Below are positions 1 through 7,304 of a stretch of 16,124 nt of DNA, in pieces (positions within the stretch are counted from its first letter, which is position 1; every line of letters begins with the position of its first letter). This DNA is from Trametes villosa (Eukaryota > Basidiomycota > Agaricomycetes > Polyporales > Polyporaceae). The stretch spans positions 1 to 16,124 of the forward strand of contig PUDQ02000055.1 in assembly GCA_002964805.2 (NCBI GenBank), read 5' to 3'. The position numbers and the translations under genes are program-made. A model generated the notes under the pieces. The model did no database searches and was not told the DNA's origin. It saw nothing but the letters and a program-made list of their open reading frames with translations.

Positions 1-116
1 CTCCATCGATGCACGGCCGGTCCCATTTCCGTCGTCATCCATAGCGTTCGCCCGGGGAGTACGGTTTGGCGCCTTTTGGAAGAGATGCGCGAGCGCGTTC
101 GAGAGCTTTACCTAGC
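1..116 (+). pseudogene. 5' part of an open reading frame split by the retrotransposon
   Basis: Frame 1 is open from the window edge to the target site, and its residues near the break include WRLLEEMRERVRELY. If the retrotransposon and one copy of CTAGC are removed, the frame continues without a shift at 6752 and runs to a TGA at 6995-6997, about 119 codons in all. That length is longer than usual for chance at this GC content but is not proof of a gene. I do not recognise the product. The 5' start lies outside the window. It may be a host gene or a coding part of an older mobile element. Confidence 0.4.
112..116. repeat. Target site duplication, left copy (CTAGC)
   Basis: CTAGC lies directly before the TG of the 5' LTR and recurs at 6752-6756 directly after the CA of the 3' LTR. 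Five bp is the usual duplication length for Ty3/gypsy integrases. Confidence 0.95.
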
Positions 117-142
117 TGTCGTGGAGACGACTAGACGCCCTG

Positions 143-180
143 TATTTTTTCCATATTTTTCCGCATTTTTCCTGCTTTTC
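143..180 (+). repeat. Phased T-tract repeats in U3
   Basis: Three 10-bp units ending in TTTTTCC follow one another at 143-152, 153-162 and 163-172, then a shorter related unit follows. The period is close to one helical turn. It could be a nucleosome-excluding or bent promoter element. The function is inferred. Confidence 0.5.
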
Positions 181-236
181 TACGGCCATTCTACGGTACC
201 TAGCACGCACGGGACTTAGAGTTAGAGTAGATAGAT

Positions 237-247
237 CACGTGACTCA
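237..247 (+). promoter_or_regulatory. Overlapping E-box (CACGTG) and AP-1/Gcn4-type site (TGACTCA) in U3
   Basis: CACGTG at 237-242 overlaps TGACTCA at 241-247, about 85 bp upstream of the TATA box, and the same pair is in the 3' LTR. TGACTCA is the classic site of fungal Gcn4/AP-1 bZIP factors and CACGTG that of bHLH factors. Stress or starvation control of the element is an inference from motif identity only. Confidence 0.5.
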
Positions 248-331
248 TCACCTGACCCCTACCTGCAGGTTGAGTGCATTGTGCGCACAGACCACCCCTA
301 CGTTTGTACATGTTTGGCTCCCCTTGCTCAG

Positions 332-338
332 TATATAA
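332..338 (+). promoter_or_regulatory. TATA box of the retrotransposon promoter (TATATAA)
   Basis: TATATAA sits 34 nt before 366, which is also where the segment complementary to the primer site begins. This places the likely transcript start at about 362-366. The identical box at 6509-6515 in the 3' LTR could drive transcription out into the flank. Confidence 0.75.
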
Positions 339-365
339 GGACCCCCTGTAGCGACCCTAGCCCTC

Positions 366-375
366 ATCTTGACCT
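366..375 (+). other. Self-primer: predicted 5' end of the genomic RNA (ATCTTGACCT)
   Basis: ATCTTGACCT is the exact reverse complement of 577-586, just inside the 5' LTR boundary, and lies where the transcript should begin given the TATA box. This matches the Tf1/sushi mechanism, where the first bases of the mRNA fold back on the primer site and prime reverse transcription after cleavage. Confidence 0.7.
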
Positions 376-392
376 CTTGGTCTTTGGGCTAG

Positions 393-451
393 GTAAGCCT
401 TGTTTTGTATTCGCTCTTATGTTCTGAATGTTAACTTGGTCTTTGGGCTAG
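393..451 (+). other. Intron-like segment inside the LTR
   Basis: The segment starts GTAAGC directly after GGCTAG and ends GGCTAG, is 59 nt long (the local intron size), and has TTAAC before its 3' end. It lies between the ends of a 17-bp direct repeat. It contains both AUGs present between the predicted start site and gag (419 and 428, each opening a very short frame). Splicing would give a leader without AUGs. Because the LTRs retain it, the RNA that was reverse transcribed was unspliced. Confidence 0.35.
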
Positions 452-576
452 ATTCGCCGTGAGAACCTACGCTCAGGTGCTGTGAGACCTTCGTCCACCA
501 CCCCGGGAGTTAGATCGTTCCAGTTTTCTTAGTTGTGTGCAGTACCTCGTCGTGCCGGGCCTAGCTCCGCGACATT

Positions 577-586
577 AGGTCAAGAT
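577..586 (+). other. Primer binding site of self-priming type (AGGTCAAGAT)
   Basis: AGGTCAAGAT begins two bases after the 5' LTR and pairs perfectly with 366-375. The site does not start with TGG, as a site for the 3' CCA end of a tRNA would. A neighbouring stem is possible between GGCTAGG (387-393) and CCTAGCT (560-566, one G-U pair), like the extra LTR pairing known around the Tf1 site. Confidence 0.7.
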
Positions 587-1324
587 CCCCCACCGTGCCG
601 GAGATCTGCCGACCAGATCCTCCCTCACGCGTAAGTCCTTTCTGCTTCGTGATCACCCCCTGTGTTGGTACCCCTTGCGCACGCGCTTTGTCACCTCGGA
701 GTAACGGTCAGGGCGCAACCCCAGGCTTGCCGATCTTCTGATTGGTACAATACGCGGAATCTGCCTAACCCGCAGTGTAAAATCCGGTGTTGGTTGTAAC
801 GAGTGCACCTTCGGGTGTAGGAGGCAAAGAAACGCGGCAATAGGAAGCCAAGGCAGGTTACCCTTGGGCTCGTGTCCCTTGTGGTAAAAGGACACAGCAA
901 TAGGCCGAGGAGGCTGAGCAGTCAGTGTCGGGTAGCGAAATCTGCAGATTAAGTCCCGAGATCGGGAGAGGACATCCTGGATCTTGAGTGCGCCAACAAA
1001 GTCCACGCCTACGATCGCGACGACAAGGTTGACGTCTTCCGCGACGACGAGGACCTCTGGGCAGACTGCGCTCGGTTCCCCTGTCCCAACCGTCTCTACT
1101 CCATCACCTCGCCGGAGAATCTATTCGACGACGAAACCACCCCTCGCCTCCAACCTACCTCCCTCAGCCAGATCAGCGAGTTCCTCCCGGAGTTCACCCC
1201 GCTTCCTGACACGCGGGCTCCCACACCGGCACCACCAACGCCGGTCGCTCCTACACCGGTCCCCGCATCACCGGTTCCATCACCCCACCGCACCCCTACC
1301 CCCGAACCTCCCCTGTCGCCCATC
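587..1324 (+). other. AUG-free leader between the primer site and gag
   Basis: No ATG occurs from 431 to 1324, where roughly ten would be expected by chance. From 953 the gag frame is open, and from about 977 its translation looks coding: an acidic N-terminal part, then a Pro/Thr-rich part that joins gag. A CTG at 977 with A at -3 and G at +4 is a candidate non-AUG start. GTAAGT at 631 may be a splice donor. I see no separate gene in this stretch. Confidence 0.5.
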
Positions 1325-2536
1325 ATGTCGACAGAAGCGCTCCAAGGACTCATCGACGGGCAGGCCCACATCCAGGCCTCCCTCGCCACCCTCACCGCGA
1401 CCCTTACGGAACTAGTCCAGACCCTCACCCCGCGAGCCCCGGCGCAAGGCGAAGCAGCCGAAGACGCCGCCGGCCCAGCTCCCGCCGCCGCCCCTGCAGT
1501 CGCTTCCCCTCCCACGCGCTTCCTGGATAAGGCCATCCAGAAGCCCACCCCGTTCAAGGGAACTTCGAGCGCTGATGCGCGACGGTTCCTTGCCGCCTTC
1601 ACCGCCTACGCCATGTCCACGGGGCCCCTTCTCAACGATCAGGCGGAAGGCGGCTACGTAATCAACGATCAGAAATGGATCGTCGCCGCCCTCACCTACC
1701 TCCAGGACGAAGCCGCCATCTGGGGAACACCCTACCTCGAACTGGTCGCGGAATCCACACGCGCCAAGCGCCCCTTCCAGGACAGTTGGAGCGAGTTCCG
1801 GAAGGCTTTCAAGGCGCGCTTCGAGACATCCTCTGAAGTGGTCGACGCGAAGAACGCGCTCGCCGCCTTGTGGCAGGGAAGCAAGACCCTTCCCGAGTAC
1901 GCCGCCAAGTTCAAGGAGATCATGGGCCGCACTGGCTATTCGGACGCCGACCTCCGCGACCGTTTCTATGAGCACCTCGCCAGCAACATCAAGGACCTGC
2001 TCGCTCAGACCGAGCGCAGCACCGGCACCCTCGACGACCTCATCACCGTCGCCACGGACTTCGACTTCCGTGCTCGGCAGCGCAAGGCCGAGAAGGCACG
2101 CGAACAGGGCAAGCCGTCCTCGTTCCCCCGCTTCGGCACCACGACCACGACCACGACCCCGACCACCCCGTTCAAAGATCCGAACGCGATGGACATCGAC
2201 TCAACCCACACCCGTGAGGCCTTCATCAAGTCGATGACAGGCAAGTGCTTCGGCTGTGGGTCGACCGCCCACAACAAGCGCGACGGCAACCACGAGCGCG
2301 ACATCTGCGCGTGGTGCGGGAGGACGGGCCACCGCGAGGTGGTTTGTCAGAGCAAGTACATGGGTCAGCCGAAGAAGCAGCGCGTGGCAGCGACCGAGGA
2401 GGAGGCTCCCTCGGACACCGCAGCCGCCGCTACCGAAGCAACGGTGTCGGCCAGCCAGGTCGACATCATCGCCCAGCTCCTCGAAGGGCAGAGGCAGCTC
2501 GCCGCGCAGATCGAGGCGATGAAGCAGGCTTTTTAG
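1325..2536 (+). CDS. gag: Gag polyprotein (capsid and nucleocapsid)
   Basis: Structural protein of 403 aa that should form the virus-like particle and package element RNA in the cytoplasm. Residues about 120-225 have the look of a retrotransposon gag domain, including YLQDEAAIWG and a conserved W-S-E-F-R-K-A-F stretch. The N-terminal part is Ala/Pro-rich, and a Thr run precedes the nucleocapsid part. A CX2CX4HX4C zinc knuckle is complete at C328, C331, H336 and C341, preceded by a degenerate Cys/His cluster from C308. The ATG at 1325 is the first AUG after 430, so scanning ribosomes should use it. The same frame is open upstream to 953, so a longer form starting at CTG 977 is possible. The gene ends at TAG 2534-2536, within the slip site that leads into pol. 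Confidence 0.9.
   Translation: MSTEALQGLIDGQAHIQASLATLTATLTELVQTLTPRAPAQGEAAEDAAGPAPAAAPAVASPPTRFLDKAIQKPTPFKGTSSADARRFLAAFTAYAMSTGPLLNDQAEGGYVINDQKWIVAALTYLQDEAAIWGTPYLELVAESTRAKRPFQDSWSEFRKAFKARFETSSEVVDAKNALAALWQGSKTLPEYAAKFKEIMGRTGYSDADLRDRFYEHLASNIKDLLAQTERSTGTLDDLITVATDFDFRARQRKAEKAREQGKPSSFPRFGTTTTTTTPTTPFKDPNAMDIDSTHTREAFIKSMTGKCFGCGSTAHNKRDGNHERDICAWCGRTGHREVVCQSKYMGQPKKQRVAATEEEAPSDTAAAATEATVSASQVDIIAQLLEGQRQLAAQIEAMKQAF
2529..2536 (+). promoter_or_regulatory. Putative -1 ribosomal frameshift site at the gag stop (CTTTTTAG)
   Basis: Gag reads GCT TTT TAG. Slippage of the Phe-tRNA by one base on the run of five T (2530-2534) keeps full pairing and replaces the stop with TTA GAT CGG, which enters the open pol frame. 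The gag and pol frames differ by exactly -1, as expected. A stop in the A site would slow the ribosome. It is not a textbook X XXY YYZ register, so P-site slippage is my inference. Confidence 0.55.
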
Positions 2537-5500
2537 ATCGGGTGCGCGCAAAGGCTACGACGCCGACACCCGCTGGTTTACGCACGGACACCCCCTCCCC
2601 GTCTATCTATGATTCGGTCTCCTCATGTACATTCACTATACCTGAAATAGACACGACCAGTTCGCACTTCCGCATCAGTGTGAATCTCAAAGGGAGACAC
2701 CGTAACGTAAACGCAGTAGCCATGATAGATTCCGGAGCCACGGGTCTATTCATCCATCAACGCTTCATTGATCAGCATCACGTTCTGATCCACCCCCTCG
2801 CGCGAGCCATCCCCCTTCACAACATCGACGGATCACGCAACCGGGCCGGGAGCATTACCCACTTCGCACGTCTGGAGCTAGGCCTCGGATCGCACAACGA
2901 ACGCACCGAGTTCCTGGTCACGGATATTGGTCCTGAGGACATCATCCTCGGACTCCCCTGGCTTCGGAAGATCAATCCGCAGATAGATTGGACAAATGGG
3001 AAGGTTGAGGTTGAAACGGACGGTCGGTCGGCGACCCCCGTGGAGGACCTCCCCCCGTTTGAGAAGATCTCGGCCAATCGGCGCCTGAGAAGGCAATGGC
3101 AGAAGCTCGGAGTCCTGGAGGAAGCCACCGAAGAACTCTGGTGCGCTGCCGGGTTCACTTACTCCACCGAGCTCGCCGCCGAGGCCCACCGCGCTAAGCC
3201 CGCGAAGACGTTCGAAGAGATGGTACCGGAGGAGTATCGCCAATACTCCAAAGTCTTCTCGGAGCAGGAGTCTGAGAGACTACCTGAGCATAAGCCGTAC
3301 GATCACACCATTGATCTGAAACCTGACGCTCCCGAGACCCTCCGGTCCAAGGTGTATCCGATGCCGGTCAATGAGCAGGCCGAGCTGGACGCCTTCCTCG
3401 AAGAGAACCTTCGCAAAGGCTACATCACCCCGTCCAAGTCCCCCATGGCTTCCCCCGTCTTCTTCGTCAAGAAGAAGGACGGCAAGCTCCGCATGGTCCA
3501 AGACTACCGAAAGCTGAACGACATCACTGTGAAGAACCGCTATCCGCTACCCCTCGCATCCGACATCATCAATCGCCTTCGCCAATCTAAGTACTTCACC
3601 AAGTTCGACGTTCGTTGGGGCTACAACAACGTACGGATCAAGGAAGGCGACGAATGGAAAGCGGCCTTCACTACTAACCAGGGCCTGTTCGAACCCCGTG
3701 TTATGTTCTTTGGACTGACCAACTCGCCTGCGACGTTCCAGGCCCTGATGAATTCCATCTTTGGGGATCTGATCGCAGCCGGGAAGGTAGCGGTGTACTT
3801 GGACGACATCCTGATCTTCAGCGCGACGCTTGACGAGCACCGCAGGGTCACCCACGAGGTACTGCGGCGGCTCCAAGCCCACGATCTGTTCCTCCGGCCG
3901 GAGAAGTGCGAGTTTGACCAAACCGAGATCGAGTACCTAGGACTCGTGATCCGGCAAGGCGAAGTCAGCATGGATCCCGTCAAAATCCAGGCAGTACGCG
4001 ATTGGCCCCACCCCCGCAACCTCCGTGAAGTCCGAGGCTTCATCGGCTTCGCCAACTTCTACCGTCGCTTTATCAAGGACTTCGCCAAGATCACTCGCCC
4101 CCTTCACGACCTCACTAAGAAGGATGCCCCCTGGGAATGGGGTCTTCGGCAGCGCACCGCCTTCGACAAGCTCAAGGAAGCCTTCACCACCGAACCGGTG
4201 TTGGTGACCTGGGAGCCTGAGCGGCCAACCCGGGTAGAAGTGGACGCCTCCGGATACGCGACCGGCGGGGTTCTGCTACAGAAGTTGGAAGACGGGCTGT
4301 GGCATCCTGTGGCGTTTCGGTCCGAGTCTATGACCGAGGCGGAGCGGAACTACGAGATCTACGATCGTGAACTCATGGCCATCGTGCGAGCATTGGAGGA
4401 TTGGCGCCACTTCCTGGAAGGATTACCCGAACCCTTCGAAATCATCACCGATCATCGCAACCTCGAACACTGGAAGACCGCCCAGAACCTTACCCGACGA
4501 CAGGCCCGCTGGGCGCTCTGGCTCTCTCGCTTCGATTTCACGCTCACACACAAGCCGGGCACGGCCAACACGCAGGCCGACCCCCTGTCTCGAATCTCGG
4601 AGCTCCAAGTCAGTGATGCCGAGGACAACCGGGATCAGATCGTGCTCAAACCCGAGCGCTTTGTGGCCATTGCCGCCGCGGCGCTTCGGGTAGAGAACCC
4701 GCTGGATGGAAGGATCAGGGAGAGCAGTAGAAGGGAGGCGGAAGTCCTGAAGGGTTTGGAAGCCCTACGGAAGGACGGGCCGCGGAAGTTGACGGATGGG
4801 ACATGGGAATGGGAAGAAGAGGGTGGGCTGGTGTACTACCGTGGTCGGTTGTACATCCCGCCCGAGGAAGGACTTAGGGAGGCCATCGTCCGGCAATGCC
4901 ACGATGCGCCTACGGCTGGACATCCGGGCAAGCACGGGACACTGGAGTTGGTAAGCCGGCTGTACTGGTGGCCGGGGATTAGCGGGTTTGTCGAGAAGTA
5001 CGTCCTTGGGTGTGACCGGTGCCAGCGCTACAAGGCCGCCGCGCACCCCCACGCGACGCTTCAGCCCCACGAAGTACCTGAAGGACCATGGGTCGTCATA
5101 GGCGTGGATCTCATCACGGGTCTACCCTCGTCGAAAGGGTTCAACGCCATCGCCACGTATGTCGACCTGTACAGTAAGCAAGTCCACCTCGTAGCCACCA
5201 CCGACACCGTCACCGCCGAAGGGATAGGCGAACTGCACTATCAGACCGTCTTCCGGCTTCACGGCATTCCCCAGAAGATCGTGTCGGACCGAGGACCCCA
5301 GTTCGCCGCACGAGTCACCAGGGCCCTGTACAAGCGCCTTGGCATCGAAAGCGGTCTCACCACGGCGTATCACCCTATGGCAAATGGGCAGACGGAGCGA
5401 GCCAATCAGGAGGTCGAGCAATACCTCCGGATCTACTGCGACAAGCGACAGGACGACTGGGCGGACCTACTTCCTACGGCGGAGTTCGTACTCAACTCGC

Positions 5501-6282
5501 GGGTACAGACGGCGCATGGACAGACCCCATTCGAAGTCCTATACGGCTACCGACCGGACTTCACCATCCCGGCGGGACGCCCCACGCAGATCCCATCACT
5601 CGACGCTCGGCTCACCAAGCTCCGGGAAGCACGGAAGGAGGCGGAAGCGGCACTGCGCATGAGTAAAGAGCGCATGAAGCAAGCTTACGAAGAAGGCAAG
5701 CGGAAAGCTCACACGTTCAAGGTCGGCGACCGGGTCTGGCTCACGGCCAAGAACATACACATCCATCAAGCCACGCCTAAGCTAGGACCCCGGCAGCTCG
5801 GTCCGTTCGAAATCACTGAACGGATCGGAGACCTCGACTATCGCTTGGCCCTTCCCCCCGCCCTCAAGCTTCACGACGTGTTCCACGTTGACCGTCTATC
5901 CCCATGGAGGGGGAACGAGGTGAACGGACGCTTACCACCGCCACCCGAACCCGTGGAAGTGGAAGGAGAAGAAGAATACGAAGTTGATCGGATCCTGGAT
6001 AGCCGCCGCTACCGTAACCAGCTACAATACCTTGTGCGCTGGAAGGGGTACGGCGAGGGCGAGGACAGCTGGGAACCGGCATCAAACCTGGCCAACGCAC
6101 CGGAAAAGGTAGCCGAGTTCCACAAGCGCGCGCCCAGCGCACCTCGAAAGATCCAGGCCGTCGACTTCAAGAACCTTCCATGGCAGCCGCGGGTGACCTT
6201 CACCGACGCTGCGCCTCCGGACCGCGACTGGGAGGGCGGACGCTTCCCGGGCCGTGGGTCCATCAGGGACGATGGACAGTAG
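2533..6282 (+). CDS. pol: Pol polyprotein: protease, RT, RNase H, integrase, chromodomain
   Basis: Made as a Gag-Pol fusion by -1 frameshift; the pol part is 1249 aa, numbered from 2533. The aspartic protease has DSGAT with D66, then ILGLPWL. In RT, the FDVRWGYNN aspartate D359 and YLDD (D424, D425) form the triad. RNase H has D571, E613, D640 and D683. The integrase zinc finger is H790, H797, C827, C830, and its core is D859, D919, E955, with 35 residues between the last two. A GPY/F-like module (LGPFEI) follows. The chromodomain (about 1147-1192) has cage residues Y1149, W1170 and Y1173 in HP1 spacing, so it may bind methylated H3K9 and steer integration to heterochromatin. No stops or shifts are seen. 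The frame is open upstream to at least 2245, overlapping gag. Pol ends just before the polypurine tract. Confidence 0.95.
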   Translation, partial: LDRVRAKATTPTPAGLRTDTPSPSIYDSVSSCTFTIPEIDTTSSHFRISVNLKGRHRNVNAVAMIDSGATGLFIHQRFIDQHHVLIHPLARAIPLHNIDGSRNRAGSITHFARLELGLGSHNERTEFLVTDIGPEDIILGLPWLRKINPQIDWTNGKVEVETDGRSATPVEDLPPFEKISANRRLRRQWQKLGVLEEATEELWCAAGFTYSTELAAEAHRAKPAKTFEEMVPEEYRQYSKVFSEQESERLPEHKPYDHTIDLKPDAPETLRSKVYPMPVNEQAELDAFLEENLRKGYITPSKSPMASPVFFVKKKDGKLRMVQDYRKLNDITVKNRYPLPLASDIINRLRQSKYFTKFDVRWGYNNVRIKEGDEWKAAFTTNQGLFEPRVMFFGLTNSPATFQALMNSIFGDLIAAGKVAVYLDDILIFSATLDEHRRVTHEVLRRLQAHDLFLRPEKCEFDQTEIEYLGLVIRQGEVSMDPVKIQAVRDWPHPRNLREVRGFIGFANFYRRFIKDFAKITRPLHDLTKKDAPWEWGLRQRTAFDKLKEAFTTEPVLVTWEPERPTRVEVDASGYATGGVLLQKLEDGLWHPVAFRSESMTEAERNYEIYDRELMAIVRALEDWRHFLEGLPEPFEIITDHRNLEHWKTAQNLTRRQARWALWLSRFDFTLTHKPGTANTQADPLSRISELQVSDAEDNRDQIVLKPERFVAIAAAALRVENPLDGRIRESSRREAEVLKGLEALRKDGPRKLTDGTWEWEEEGGLVYYRGRLYIPPEEGLREAIVRQCHDAPTAGHPGKHGTLELVSRLYWWPGISGFVEKYVLGCDRCQRYKAAAHPHATLQPHEVPEGPWVVIGVDLITGLPSSKGFNAIATYVDLYSKQVHLVATTDTVTAEGIGELHYQTVFRLHGIPQKIVSDRGPQFAARVTRALYKRLGIESGLTTAYHPMANGQTERANQEVEQYLRIYCDKRQDDWADLLPTAEFVLNSRVQTAHGQTPFEVLYGYRPDFTIPAGRPTQIPSLDARLTKLREARKEAEAALRMSKERMKQAYEEGKRKAHTFKVGDRVWLTAKNIHIHQATPKLGPRQLGPFEITERIGDLDYRLALPPALKLHDVFHVDRLSPWRGNEVNGRLPPPPEPVEVEGEEEYEVDRILDSRRYRNQLQYLVRWKGYGEGEDSWEPASNLANAPEKVAEFHKRAPSAPRKIQAVDFKNLPWQPRVTFTDAAPPDRDWEGGRFPGRGSIRDDGQ

Positions 6283-6290
6283 AGGGGGGG
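6281..6290 (+). other. Polypurine tract for plus-strand priming
   Basis: AGAGGGGGGG ends three bases (TAA) before the 3' LTR at 6294 and overlaps the pol stop codon by two bases. The position and purine content fit the plus-strand primer. Confidence 0.85.
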
Positions 6291-6293
6291 TAA

Positions 6294-6751
6294 TGTCGTG
6301 GAGACGACTAGACGCCCTGTATTTTTTCCATATTTTTCCGCATTTTTCCTGCTTTTCTACGGCCATTCTACGGTACCTAGCACGCACGGGACTTAGAGTT
6401 AGAGTAGATAGATCACGTGACTCATCACCTGACCCCTACCTGCAGGTTGAGTGCATTGTGCGCACAGACCACCTCTACGTTTGTACATGTTTGGCTCCCC
6501 TTGCTCAGTATATAAGGACCCCCTGTAGCGACCCTAGCCCTCATCTTGACCTCTTGGTCTTTGGGCTAGGTAAGCCTTGTTTTGTATTCGCTCTTATGTT
6601 CTGAATGTTAACTTGGTCTTTGGGCTAGATTCGCCGTGAGAACCTACGCTCAGGTGCTGTGAGACCTTCGTCCACCACCCCGGGAGTTAGATCGTTCCAG
6701 TTTTCTTAGTTGTGTGCAGTACCTCGTCGTGCCGGGCCTAGCTCCGCGACA
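6294..6751 (+). repeat. 3' LTR
   Basis: 458 bp, identical to 117-574 except T6474 (C297 in the 5' copy). Carries the same TATA box, bZIP/E-box block and 17-bp repeats, and should supply the polyadenylation site for the element's RNA. Confidence 0.97.
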
Positions 6752-6756
6752 CTAGC
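6752..6756. repeat. Target site duplication, right copy (CTAGC)
   Basis: Direct repeat of 112-116, directly after the CA end of the 3' LTR. Confidence 0.95.
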
Positions 6757-6997
6757 GGTAGAACCCGGCTGGGCGTATGCGGGGACGGGCTCAAGTTCAA
6801 GCGTCATCCCGGGGCACCTGCGTTTTCCAAACCTCGAACACTGCACCTGGATCATGCAGGAGACGTATAACACCTCCGATCCTGCATTGCGCCAATTTGG
6901 ATTTTGCGACAGCCCGCGACTTCGCACTCTACACCGCCGTACACAGTTCCTGTGGGTTCCAGATGGAGGGGCGGACCAGAGGAGTCTCCGTGGGTGA
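6752..6997 (+). pseudogene. 3' part of the open reading frame split by the retrotransposon
   Basis: This frame continues that of 1-116 across the target site and ends at TGA 6995-6997. Near the break it reads LAVEPGWAYAGTGSSSS, then a stretch with no domain I recognise. Its last 57 nt overlap the left inverted block of the DNA transposon. Either the original gene was also cut by that transposon, or the whole frame belongs to the transposon's flank by chance. The retrotransposon would abolish the full product in either case. Confidence 0.4.
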
Positions 6998-7045
6998 ACG
7001 GCTGGAAATGCGTGGCGTACCACTGGAAAACACCGGTGCGGCAGG
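6941..7045 (+). repeat. Left inverted arm of the DNA transposon
   Basis: ACACAGTTCCTGTGGG (6941-6956) and CACCGGTGCGGCAGG (7031-7045) match the right arm exactly in reverse complement and in the same relative order. Between them are weaker matches such as GCTGGAAATGCGTGG, close to CCTGGAAAAGCGTGG in the right arm. Confidence 0.7.
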
Positions 7046-7175
7046 CCACTGGAAAACGGGTGGCGAAACGGGTGGATCCCACATGGCTTGCTTGATATGG
7101 CCTTCCCTCGCCACCAGATCCCACCGGGATGCTTGGCTGGGGCTGGGAACGGAAGCGCGTGATCCAGATGGCTGG
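6955..7175 (+). repeat. Left subterminal motif cluster
   Basis: Diverged copies of a motif like GATTCCAGRTGG occur as GGTTCCAGATGG (6955-6966), GGATCCCACATGG (7074-7086) and GATCCAGATGGCTGG (7161-7175). CTGGAAA-type motifs also recur at about 7001, 7023 and 7049. Clusters of this kind are transposase-binding sites in CACTA elements; the role here is inferred. Confidence 0.45.
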
Positions 7176-7304
7176 GCGCTCAACGCCTGTTGGCCAGCGC
7201 CCTCGGCGACCAGCCTTCGTGCGATCACCCCTCACTCACTCATCCCTCCATCGCATCGATCGTTCCTTGGGCTCATTCGTTGAGGCTCCGTCATCTATCC
7301 AGTC

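Larger units (their letters stand above)
117..574 (+). repeat. 5' LTR
   Basis: Matches 6294-6751 over 458 bp with a single substitution (C297 versus T6474). The ends are a perfect 5-bp inverted repeat, TGTCG and CGACA. It contains a U3 promoter (bZIP/E-box block, TATA box) and a 17-bp direct repeat, CTTGGTCTTTGGGCTAG, at 376-392 and 435-451. Confidence 0.97.
117..6751 (+). mobile_element. Complete Ty3/gypsy chromodomain LTR retrotransposon (chromovirus), 6635 bp
   Basis: The element has 458-bp LTRs at each end that start TGTCG and finish CGACA, a 5-bp target duplication, a self-priming type primer site, gag, pol in the -1 frame and a polypurine tract. The domain order protease, RT, RNase H, integrase, GPY/F, chromodomain marks it as a chromovirus. 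The LTRs differ only at 297 (C) versus 6474 (T). Both long frames are open and the catalytic residues checked are present, so the copy looks recently inserted and possibly active. It lies within an open frame, about 170-190 bp outside the left inverted block of a separate DNA transposon. Confidence 0.96.

Noticed and set aside
575..590. tRNA-type primer binding site after the 5' LTR
   Set aside because: The sequence does not begin with TGG and its complement does not end in CCA; complementarity to 366-375 explains it better.
653..1006. Open minus-strand frame of 117 codons in the retrotransposon leader
   Set aside because: It has no ATG start (GTG only), resembles no known domain and lies opposite the AUG-free leader and gag-frame extension.
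984..1415. Plus-strand open frame of 143 codons overlapping the gag start
   Set aside because: It starts at TTG, its Ser/Thr/Pro/Arg-rich translation is typical of a shifted frame over GC-rich coding sequence, and the gag frame is the better candidate here.
2245..2532. Upstream part of the pol open frame as a separate Pol N-terminus
   Set aside because: It overlaps the gag zinc knuckle in another frame and its Arg-rich translation has no domain; Pol is better entered at the slip site near 2530.
6941..6956. The 16-nt inverted block as a simple palindrome rather than a transposon arm
   Set aside because: It is partly palindromic (CACAG-TTC-CTGTG), but a second, separate 15-nt block matches in the same order on both sides, which a lone palindrome would not explain.
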